A DNA stretch of 18,584 nt. It comes from Nephromyces sp. MM_2019 (lineage: Eukaryota; Apicomplexa; Aconoidasida; Nephromycida). Both the position numbers and the translations under genes were made by a program. How positions within the stretch are numbered: the stretch's first letter is position 1; the number at the start of each line of letters is the position of its first letter. The stretch covers positions 8,216 through 26,799 of the forward strand of contig JADHZB010001807.1 in the NCBI GenBank assembly GCA_015657535.1, written 5' to 3'. This document shows positions 11,382 to 18,584 of the stretch, one piece after another. The notes below the pieces were generated by a model. That model had not been told where the DNA came from. It saw only the letters and a list, made by a program, of their open reading frames with translations, and made no database searches.

Positions 11382-13322
11382 TTACCATAACCAACGAAAT
11401 GTGTGCAAATCAAATGAATTTGAGCAATGGGTTATTACCAGAGGTACTGAACTAAATGATTTTTCCAAATTTATTAATAATGGTTGCAAACATAAGTTAT
11501 TATAATAATTTTGATTACACTTTACTTCATTACACAGTTCAATCTCCTCATTGCTTAAAAAGACCTTTCTTCTATTTACTAATTTTCCATCTTCATCTAA
11601 CAACCACATTTGATTATCATTAATAAATGATTGATCACAATCAAATAATTTTGGGTTATTATTATTATTTTTTCTTAAATGATCTCTATTTGTATTCTCT
11701 AAGTTCTTCAAATCATGATATATCTCTAAAGCACCTTCAACCGAATTAACACGTAAATCACCTAATGCCTGATTGCTATGACCCATAAAACTGTCTAAAC
11801 ACTTATTTTCAAAGAAATTTGATATTCTAGTTTTGTTAAATATTGAACTCCAACGTTGTCTATGTTCCCCTGGTAAACACAATGAAAGTTGTAATTGAAA
11901 AATCGGTTCCTCCATATCAATTGTTAAACAAAGTTTCGACGAATTATGTTGTAGATGATGGTATTCTTCATCTAGTAATCCCATACTTTCAAATAGTGTT
12001 CGAAATCGTTCAATATAGGATGTAAATGGTTTACAGGATAGCCTCATACGTAAGATTGCTCTATCAACAAGCCCAGGTCCTTCGTCAATATACACAGTCG
12101 TTTCTTGATCTTCAAAGTGTTTATACCTATCATCAAACCATATCATGGCAACTCGTTTTTTATTTCGTTGAATTTGAATTGACTGATAAGGTTTCACTTT
12201 AGTATTTGAATCCTTTTCCATAGGCTTTCTCATTTGGCTATCTTGATCGTGCAATATTTCGTAGTTCTCACTCTGATCAATTTTCTGTGAGTCCTCGTCA
12301 TTTTGACTAATCAAATCTCCAACACTTTGTGCCAATCTAGCCTCACTTTTACCATAGACAATTCCTACGTGTAAATCCCGCAATGAGATTATTTCTCCGC
12401 CACACATCCATGCCTTTAATGATATTTCTAGTAAGTCTGCTACACCCCATGCACCAAGTAACATCGTATCTACACCTCCAAGTTTTTTCCACCATGAAAG
12501 AGACATGGCAAACATTCCACTGTTTACTATAGGTACGCTATCATCAAATGATGGAACCCAAGTGAGATTAAGTTTCCAATCAAACATAAGTGTTTGATTG
12601 GAACTAGTTTGATTTGGTGGTAGATCCCAATTATCTTTACTTAATGGATAAACAACTGGAGTTACGATTCTTTCTGGTTTCACTTGCAGGGCCTCAATTA
12701 TCTTATCTAACCACCCAGGCCAAACCCGAGTTCCACACTCCATAAAAACAACGAATTCGGAACTAGAAGAGTTAGTTCCGATCATTCTGCTCCTCGCAAT
12801 ACCTTCCATCCTCTTTAGGCTTATTATTTTAATTGGAAACTTAAACACACTTACATCTAATGTTTCATATATAGACTTTTTAGAATGATCATCGATAACT
12901 ACAACCTCTGGTACATTTACTTTACTGATATAATTATTAATGAAATAGAGTGTTTTCTTAAGATCAGGGAATTTATTTTTACACCTTATAACAATCGTTG
13001 CAAGAGGCTTCTTCTCGGGCATGTTTTCCATTTCATTTTTTGAACATAAGAAGGTTATGACTATGAATACGGGTATTAAATAGATTAGAATGCTATTAAG
13101 TGAACGGCTTGCCTTCCCACTACTGAAATAGATAGTGGAAAACTCAACCGAGGCACTAAATAATAGTGCTATCAATGCAATAAGATAAGGCACACCAATT
13201 TGTATTAATACAATTGCAGTTGATATAATCCAAATCATACGAAATATTAAACTTGATTTAAACTGATTCTTTTTAAAGAATTTATTCCAAACTTGAACAA
13301 TTCTTAATTTTTTAAATTTCAT
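11382..13322 (-). CDS. GT27 (polypeptide GalNAc-transferase)-like membrane protein lacking the DXH motif
   Basis: A single intronless frame of 646 residues runs from the ATG at 13322. The frame extends five codons further to a TTG, but ATG is the natural start. The N-terminus is basic, then hydrophobic stretches at about 26-55 and 76-93 suggest a type II anchor or two or three helices. A GT-A fold related to GT27 follows: IVIRCKN, VVVIDDHS (141-148), GIARSRMIGT (174-183), FDWKLNLTW (247-255), the Gal/GalNAc-T block LLGAWGVADLLEISLKAWMCGG (about 288-309, given here as WGVADLLE then AWMCGG) and HVGIVYGK (318-325). The metal-binding DXH is replaced by E195-C-G197 within FMECGTRVWPGWL, and WGGENLE is altered. 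Catalysis of the usual kind is therefore doubtful. The Cys-rich C-terminal part from about 450, with NDNQMW and FRWLW, may be a diverged ricin-type lectin domain. It probably sits in the Golgi as a pseudo-glycosyltransferase or an enzyme with changed chemistry. Confidence 0.85.
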   Translation of the reverse strand: MKFKKLRIVQVWNKFFKKNQFKSSLIFRMIWIISTAIVLIQIGVPYLIALIALLFSASVEFSTIYFSSGKASRSLNSILIYLIPVFIVITFLCSKNEMENMPEKKPLATIVIRCKNKFPDLKKTLYFINNYISKVNVPEVVVIDDHSKKSIYETLDVSVFKFPIKIISLKRMEGIARSRMIGTNSSSSEFVVFMECGTRVWPGWLDKIIEALQVKPERIVTPVVYPLSKDNWDLPPNQTSSNQTLMFDWKLNLTWVPSFDDSVPIVNSGMFAMSLSWWKKLGGVDTMLLGAWGVADLLEISLKAWMCGGEIISLRDLHVGIVYGKSEARLAQSVGDLISQNDEDSQKIDQSENYEILHDQDSQMRKPMEKDSNTKVKPYQSIQIQRNKKRVAMIWFDDRYKHFEDQETTVYIDEGPGLVDRAILRMRLSCKPFTSYIERFRTLFESMGLLDEEYHHLQHNSSKLCLTIDMEEPIFQLQLSLCLPGEHRQRWSSIFNKTRISNFFENKCLDSFMGHSNQALGDLRVNSVEGALEIYHDLKNLENTNRDHLRKNNNNNPKLFDCDQSFINDNQMWLLDEDGKLVNRRKVFLSNEEIELCNEVKCNQNYYNNLCLQPLLINLEKSFSSVPLVITHCSNSFDLHTFRWLW

Positions 13323-14100
13323 TTTAGCGCTAGTCAAAGGCTATCAATTATATAAATGCAACTATATTGTTTCTTTATTTCTCGGAATGTATGATTCCGG
13401 ATAATTCGGAGTAGTTGTAATGAAGTTCAGAGGTTCTGAGGCTTGTATTTATCGAAGTCTTGTGGTATAGGATTGATTTGATTTGTATTATGGAATCAGT
13501 AGAAATTTGGGCGTGAAATTGATATGATTTGAAGTTTGGTATTGGCCATATTTAATAGGAAGAAAACAAACAATTGAATTTGGAACGTTGAACTCGTTTG
13601 AGATCGTGAATTGGGGTTGAAATACATTTGCTTTAAGTGTGTAAATTTGAATCAATTGAGAGATGAAATTTGGCAATAAATAAAATCTAGACTTTTCTTA
13701 AAGAGATAATTAATTTTATTCAAATCCAAAATAAACGTCACAAAATATATCAAAATATTGAACTTTAGAGGAATACTAATAAATTGGATGTAAAACTTTT
13801 GTTTCAAATCATATATATTAATCATGATTTATAAATGTAGACTATATGTATTAATATCTATATTTACAAATAGTTTACAGTGAAATGGTGTAATATAGGT
13901 TTAAAAATATTTATTGTTTAAAAAGTTTAATCAATGTGTATATAATTTTGTAAATTTCATCATCTACACACATTGTATGTATTAATTACCTATATCATAT
14001 ACATCAATAGTTATCATAAAAAATGCATATATAAAATAAATAAAACTGCTTTGGATTGATAGAATTAGGTTAAGCAATAACATAAAGGTATGCATGTGTA
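13323..14100. other. Spacer upstream of the GT27-like gene
   Basis: This is the likely promoter side of the minus-strand GT27-like gene. Up to about 13630 it is repeat-free and slightly richer in G. TGTGTAA and ACACACA motifs then return (13637, 13934, 13965) and mark the right edge of the repeat-poor island. Only short frames without ATG occur, and I see no gene. Confidence 0.5.
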
Positions 14101-15152
14101 AACACACAAACTTTTATAATAACTTTGTTGTGTGTAAAGCTGTTATGTTAAATTAAACAGTGTATTCTGAGAATTTAAATATCCGAAATTGAATAAACTT
14201 GTAAATATCTTTAGCAACTTTCACTGTTTCTATATATATTTTACTATATGATAAACTATATTTTTAGTTTTTAATTAACTTTTAATAGATTTGTTAATTT
14301 TAAAATTAATTTTACACACAAAACTTGAAAGACGTGGGAATGTGTTTACAAAATCACACATGGCTAATCAACTGCGTACACATAACACAAAGCATACATA
14401 CATTATATACCAATTGTAAACACACAAAATGTATAAAGTGTAAACACACAATACTAATCATGCACACACAATATATAAAGTGTAAATATTCAACACAATG
14501 CATATACATATAATATTGAAACTATATATAAGTAGTATTATACAAAATATACCAACATAATACAAAACCTATATAAATATATATATTGGGAGGAATTAAA
14601 TAAGGGCAAATGTAAGTTTTTAGGGTATAAAAAATGTTAGAAATTAAATATATATAATTTCCTCGACAAAATATAGAAATGTGTGAAAGTTTAAATTTAA
14701 AAAAAATTAAATAAAAAATTTGGATAATTTCTTATGGGCCTCTATCAGAGTTTACAGATTTCATTTTTTTAAAACAATTTTCAATAGGCTTGTCCAAACA
14801 TCCAGTTTTTATCTGTTTTAACAAATGCGAAGAAAAATGTGTAAGATAATTTTTATGCTAGAATGTATATATATATGTTAAATGAGATTGATGAATGTCT
14901 AAATAATGTCTAAGATACGTTTTATGCTTGAGTGTGTGTGTGCGCATATGTATATATAGATCTTGAATCAATTTGATAAATGTATAAATAATGTGTAAGA
15001 AATGTTTTATGTTTGAATATATATATATGTATATGTGCAAATCAATTTAAATCAAAATGTTTTAGTAATGTGTAAACAAATTTATGTCTATATGTGTGTG
15101 TATAGTGGGTAATTTTATGTGTTATATTTATATATATATATATATATATATG
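14101..15152. repeat. TTACACA/TGTGTAA-rich spacer
   Basis: From 14100 to 14520 there are dispersed units such as GTATAAAGTGTAAACACACAA (seen in near-copies around 14429-14490), with CA on the plus strand. From about 14840 to 15150 the orientation switches to TGTGTAA on plus, with (TA)n runs at about 14865 and 15125-15150. A possible extra exon at 14753-14812 is described separately. No other coding sequence is supported. Confidence 0.6.
14753..14812 (-). other. Possible alternative last exon of the 77-residue protein gene
   Basis: A GTTAAAACAG acceptor is followed on minus by 19 codons and TAA (IKTGCLDKPIENCFKKMNL). It would join in phase to exon 3 of the upstream gene if that exon used the donor GTGTAA that overlaps its stop region, replacing the short C-terminus by a two-cysteine tail. 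The peptide is non-repetitive in a repeat-rich setting, which is the only further support. Confidence 0.2.
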
Positions 15153-16178
15153 TTACACACTTTTGTTATATTTTCTGAGTTTTCCCATACGATTGTAATC
15201 AGCATTTTGAGGGTTAGCTAAAATTAGAAATTAAAAAAGTAATTTTATGTGTAATATGTCAAATTTAAATAAAATAATTTTAAGTGTGTGTATATAGCAT
15301 ATCTAACTATCTTAATGTATATCAAATAATAATCATATATATTCATGCTTAAATTGTTTGTACTATGATTACTTTGGTGAGTGTAAATGTGTGTGTATAT
15401 GTTAAATATAACAAAAGCTTGTAAAAAAAAATAGTAAATATAAGATATAATATATATAATCATATATATATAATAAAAAATGTGTGTATAACAATGTATA
15501 TACAACAGATATATATGATCAAATGATGGGATAGACTGTGTATAGAAATAAACAATGTGAAATATGTGTATATCTATAAATTATGTGTGTGAGTATATAA
15601 ACATTGTGTGTAGGTATATAAAATATGTGTGTGAGTATATAAACATTGTGTGTAGGTATATAAAATATGTGTGTGTTTATAACTTATGTGTGTGTGTGTG
15701 TTTAAATTGTTTGTGTGTGTGTTTAAATTGTGTTTGTGTATATAAAATGTGTGTGTGTATATAAATTGTGTTTGTGTATATTAAATGTGTGTGTGTATAA
15801 ATTATCTGAGTGTTTATATAAAATGTGTGTGTGTATGTAAAATGTGTGTAAATAACCTCTATTTTGTGGATAAAACAAATCTGGGGGAGACATCACCGAA
15901 TTTGAAATTTCATTTTTGAGTGACTGGGCGGCCTTGAAGGCGTTGACGGCCCAAATGGCCGGCATTTGGGGTACGTCTAATAATATGACGACACTTACAA
16001 AGGAAAGCCTATAAGATAAATAATTATTTAAAATGTGTATGTATCTGTGTGTAAATAGTGTGTGTGGGGGTAAAGAGTGCGTGTTTGTATGTGTAAATAG
16101 TGTGTATATAGGTATGTAGTACAAAGTATATGTGTATAATGTGTGTGTGTATAAATAGTGTGTTTATAATTATGTAGA

Positions 16179-16209
<31 letters not shown>

Positions 16210-17009
16210 GACTGTTTGTTAGTATCATATTTATGAGTGAGTGTGTGTAAAAAAATATGTATAGACATATGATATCATATGTGTGTGTGTGGATCAAATA
16301 TCTGTGAATATCTAGAGTTTTTAATATAAATTTCTTGGTAATATCTGTAGATTCGATATCTATCATTTATGTGTGTGTGTTTGGGTTTTAAGTCATATGT
16401 ATTGCGTGTATATTAGGTGTTGATAGAGTATGTGTGTATGTGTGTGTGTGTAGGTATATCTATGAGAAAAGTGGTCTTTATTAAGGTTATGTTGCTCCTG
16501 ATTACTGTGAGGAGCATTATATTGATTTCAACTTATAGAGGTGGTTGTACACAGACACCATACACACACACACAATTCACACACACACAATTCACACACA
16601 CACAATTCACACACACACAATTCACACACACACGATTCACACACACACAGAACATACACGCAATTCAAACACAGAAAATATGCAAACAAATATTCAAAAC
16701 AAAGAGTATATAATAAGTTGTGGGGGAGTACACACCAACAGTACAGTACACACACACACACATAGATATGAGTGGAGGGAGTACACACATATATGTGTGT
16801 AGACCTGTATCCCCCAAGAATTGGAGATATTACACACAAACAGTTTATTGGAGGTATACCCCACAGGGTGTAGTAGAAGTGGAGTTAATCCTCCATAAAG
16901 TGTATGTATGTGTGTATATTAGCTACTGAGGGTTATAAACTCAGTGTGTGTGAGAAATGTGTAAATATTTGAAAATATATAAGATTTCTTACCCGATAGC
17001 AGTTGTCAT
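15153..17009 (-). CDS. Unknown 77-residue small membrane protein (3 exons)
   Basis: Minus-strand exons in gene order are 17009-16993 (17 bases: MTTAI plus two bases), 16008-15857 and 15217-15153. Donors are GTAAGA and GTTATT, acceptors TATAG and TTTAG. Phases match at both joins and TAA ends the frame. Residues about 3-17 (TAIGLSFVSVVILLD) are hydrophobic, probably one helix at the N-terminus. PQMPAIWAVNAFKAAQSLKN follows, then a Pro/Asn-rich part and a basic tail (MGKLRKYNKSV). Exon 2 has many C- or G-ending codons (GTC, GCC, AAC, TTC, CAG), unlike the island genes, and stands out sharply from the TG-repeat introns around it. I do not recognise the family. Size and topology would suit a small subunit of an organellar membrane complex, but this is only inference. 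The first intron (984 bases) holds other coding-like pieces, so alternative first exons are possible. Confidence 0.75.
15540..15850. repeat. TG-rich repeats in second intron of the 77-residue protein gene
   Basis: Degenerate repeats of TGTGTGTGTATATAAA run across the intron. They include a duplicated block of about 53 bp, GTGTGTGAGTATATAAACAT then TGTGTGTAGGTATATAAAAT, near 15584-15670. On the gene's sense strand these are CA repeats. The open frames on both strands are artefacts. Confidence 0.75.
16454..16873 (+). other. Possible nested plus-strand two-exon gene fragment
   Basis: Inside the first intron of the minus-strand gene, 16454-16540 reads on plus as MRKVVFIKVMLLLITVRSII and nine further residues, preceded by a TGTAG acceptor-like site and followed by GTGGTT. 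The peptide resembles a signal peptide or membrane segment. A second segment, 16803-16873, also follows a TGTGTAG acceptor and joins in phase to give DLYPPRIGDITHKQFIGGIP and a TAG stop. A different frame of the second segment is open to 16929. The two segments are separated by CA repeats. The start, the weak donor and the choice of frame are uncertain. Confidence 0.2.
16561..16650. repeat. 15-bp CA minisatellite (AATTC units)
   Basis: A 15-bp unit, AATTCACACACACAC, is repeated with AATTC at 16574, 16589, 16604 and 16619, a GATTC variant at 16634 and a decayed copy at 16649. The CA lies on plus, opposite to the other repeats in this intron. Confidence 0.85.
16720..16900. repeat. Dispersed GGGAGTACACAC motifs
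   Basis: The motif GGGGGAGTACACAC at about 16722 recurs as GGAGGGAGTACACAC at about 16774 and in weaker forms (GGAGGTATACCCCAC near 16850). These purine clusters stand out from the CA/TG background. On minus they read GTGTGTACTCCCTCC, somewhat like the CCTCCT motifs ahead of the last gene. Confidence 0.4.
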
Positions 17010-17570
17010 TTGGTCCAATTAAACGACAAAATTCGAAGTAAACTTAACGAAATTATGTGTGTAAATTTATGGATAAAATATGTGAAAAATAATGTTTAAT
17101 AAAGTGTGTGTGATGGTGTAGAGTTTAATGTTTAAAACATATATATATATATCTACATGGATTTTTGTAATCGTATAACGGAAATAACACTTTACATGTG
17201 TACTCTAGTAATATTTATAGCTTATGTCTGTGTGTATGTGTGTGTATGTGTATATCGTATAAGGCAGAAGATCAGTAATATAGCTTGAGCTTTGTACATG
17301 TGAGTAAAGTGTGTGTGTGTAGTGAGTAGTTTGCATGTGTATTGTGTGTAGTGTGTGTAGTGAGTAGTTTGCATGAGTAGTGTGTGTATATGTAGTGCGA
17401 AGTGTGTCTAATACATGTGATTGTGTACTACATGTAATTGTAATATATGTGACTGTGTAAAGTGTATGCGTATCTAGGGCTATTCTGTGGAGTGTGTGTG
17501 CGTGTGTGTGAAGAGTTGTGCTTCATACTGTATGTGTGTGCTAATTATATACAAATGTGGTATACCCATT
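17010..17570. repeat. TG-rich divergent intergenic region
   Basis: This lies between the minus-strand gene starting at 17009 and the plus-strand gene to the right, so it should hold both promoters. It is dominated by TGTGTG tracts. An 18-bp direct repeat, TAGTGAGTAGTTTGCATG, occurs at 17320-17337 and 17358-17375. No exon is visible. Confidence 0.6.
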
Positions 17571-17825
17571 AAGCCCTAAGGCCTTCCCCAAAAATTTTAT
17601 AAATAGCTAGCCACACACATCCCACCCTATAAAGCCCTCCTTACTCACACACTAAGGGTGTAAACAAATTACCTCCTCATCCTATTCAATAAACAATTTC
17701 CCTCCTCTACAAATTTGCTATTAATTTGTACACACATCACCTCCTCTTATAAATTTACATCCTCCTAAACAACTCCCCACTTATTCCGTCTTTTCTTAAC
17801 GTTACACATTTTTATAATATAACAG
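17571..17825 (+). promoter_or_regulatory. Pyrimidine-rich, ATG-free 5' leader or promoter with five CCTCCT motifs
   Basis: The plus strand abruptly becomes C-rich and G-poor. CCTCCT occurs at 17636, 17701, 17740, 17761 and 17672, often next to TATAAAT or AAATTAC. There is no ATG on plus in the whole stretch. It ends at AACAG followed by a perfect donor, GTAAGT (17826-17831). I read it as promoter plus a non-coding first exon spliced to 18352. The transcription start cannot be placed. Confidence 0.5.
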
Positions 17826-18351
17826 GTAAGTACATAATAATCCTTACTTCTTCATATCCACACACACTACACATTACATGAAACACATACTATATTTGTT
17901 TATCATATACAACTCACCCTACCTATAGCCTACACATACTCTATATGCCTGCACATACATAACTTAAGCACAACACACACACTCGACACACCTCTTACTT
18001 GACACTCACCATTTATACTCCCATCTCATACACATATCACTAACGCACAACACATATACACATACACTCCATACTTGACACTCACAGTTTACACCTCACC
18101 CTACACCCCACACATACACACTACACACATACCACACATACCACACACAACTTACACAACACACATACCACACACACCACACACACCACACACACCACAT
18201 ACACCACACACACCACACACACCACACACACCACACACACCACACACACCACACACACCACACACAAAACACACACCACACACACCACACACAAAACACA
18301 CTACACACACTACACACACAAAACACACTACACACACTACACACACAACAG
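17826..18351 (+). repeat. CA-rich leader intron with 9-bp CACACACAC-type minisatellite
   Basis: The stretch begins with GTAAGT and ends with CACAACAG, as an intron should. From about 18120 to 18345 it is a tandem array, mostly 9-bp ACACACACC units from 18170 to 18268, then ACAAAACACACTACACACACT variants. The minus-strand open frames of Cys-Val-Trp repeats are artefacts of this array. Confidence 0.7.
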
Positions 18352-18360
18352 GGTCGCCTT

Positions 18361-18375
18361 ATGGACAAACATTAA
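18361..18375 (+). promoter_or_regulatory. Four-codon upstream ORF (MDKH-stop)
   Basis: This is the first ATG in the proposed spliced leader. It encodes four residues and stops at TAA (18373-18375), only two bases before the main ATG at 18378. Such a minimal uORF could limit translation or act by termination and re-initiation; leaky scanning past it is equally possible. Confidence 0.4.
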
Positions 18376-18377
18376 GA

Positions 18378-18584
18378 ATGAAGGTAAATGGTAGCTCAAC
18401 TAAGAGCGAGGTGGGCAGTCAAAAATCAGTCAAATCAAGTATTGTTTCTCCCTCAATAATAAAGGGTACAAATAAGGGAATTGGTAAAGGGAGAAGTTGT
18501 AGTAAACAAATTTCTGTGAGTACAAAAGTTGGAGAGTCCTATGCCTTACTGGTGTGTAGATTTAATATGTGTGTGTGTGTGGGG
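18378..18584 (+). CDS. First coding exon of an unknown Ser/Lys/Gly-rich protein (3' cut by window)
   Basis: The ATG at 18378 opens a frame that stays open to the window end. A donor, CTG followed by GTGTGT at 18552, is likely where the exon ends after 58 codons, because pure TG repeat follows. The peptide is basic and low in hydrophobics (KVNGSSTKSEVGSQKSVKSS, later KGTNKGIGKGRSC), so it probably begins with a disordered tail, perhaps of a nuclear or nucleic-acid-binding protein. The family cannot be told. The frame is also open upstream of the ATG to the acceptor at 18351, but the preceding exon has no ATG, which supports 18378 as the start. Confidence 0.5.
   Translation, partial: MKVNGSSTKSEVGSQKSVKSSIVSPSIIKGTNKGIGKGRSCSKQISVSTKVGESYALLVCRFNMCVCVG

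Noticed and set aside
11843..12025. Plus-strand frame of 60 codons
   Set aside because: It is antisense to the continuous GT27-like coding region and has no support of its own.
13488..13676. Minus-strand frame of 62 codons upstream of the GT27-like gene
   Set aside because: It begins with TTG rather than ATG, has no acceptor in a sensible place and no recognisable features.
18096..18368. Minus-strand frames of Cys-Val-Trp repeats
   Set aside because: They are translations of the CA minisatellite in the leader intron.
1..18584. Telomere or CRISPR-like array
   Set aside because: The repeats are tandem TG/CA units of 9-26 bp without unique spacers, and no canonical telomere repeat is present.

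Overview
The window is AT-rich nuclear DNA of a protist. Short GT-AG introns split most genes and large amounts of (CA)n/(TG)n minisatellite fill the introns and gaps. Together with an LCAT-family acyltransferase and a GT27 (polypeptide GalNAc-transferase) relative, this suggests an apicomplexan. The abundant TGTGTAA/TTACACA motifs recall Theileria-like genomes, but GT27 proteins are better known from Toxoplasma and Cryptosporidium, so I do not assign a genus. The exon models below were built by hand from splice sites and reading phase.

Layout, left to right. (1) 1-2758: the 3' part of a plus-strand gene for a MGRN1/LUL-type RING E3 ubiquitin ligase, seven visible exons, 5' end outside the window or not recognised. 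(2) 2759-3590: convergent intergenic DNA with 24-bp and 26-bp TG minisatellites. (3) 3591-4958: a complete four-exon minus-strand gene for a 181-residue protein with one hydrophobic segment, of unknown function. (4) 4959-5810: TG-rich spacer with a 16-bp minisatellite. (5) About 5.8-13.6 kb: a region nearly free of TG/CA repeats, holding a seven-exon LCAT/PDAT-like acyltransferase (6396-9866) and an intronless GT27-like membrane protein (11382-13322), both on minus and separated by 1.5 kb of empty AT-rich DNA. (6) 13.6-15.15 kb: TTACACA-rich spacer. (7) 15153-17009: a three-exon minus-strand gene for a 77-residue membrane protein whose first exon carries only 17 coding bases; its large first intron contains further coding-like fragments. 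(8) 17.0-18.58 kb: a plus-strand gene start, with an ATG-free pyrimidine-rich leader, a CA-rich leader intron, a four-codon upstream ORF and the first coding exon, cut by the window end.

The genes do not form an operon or one pathway. The most notable points are the loss of the DXH metal-binding motif in the GT27-like protein, the compositional island that holds it and the acyltransferase, the acidic N-terminal extension of the acyltransferase, the tiny uORF before the last gene, and a tendency of introns to carry CA rather than TG repeats on the sense strand.
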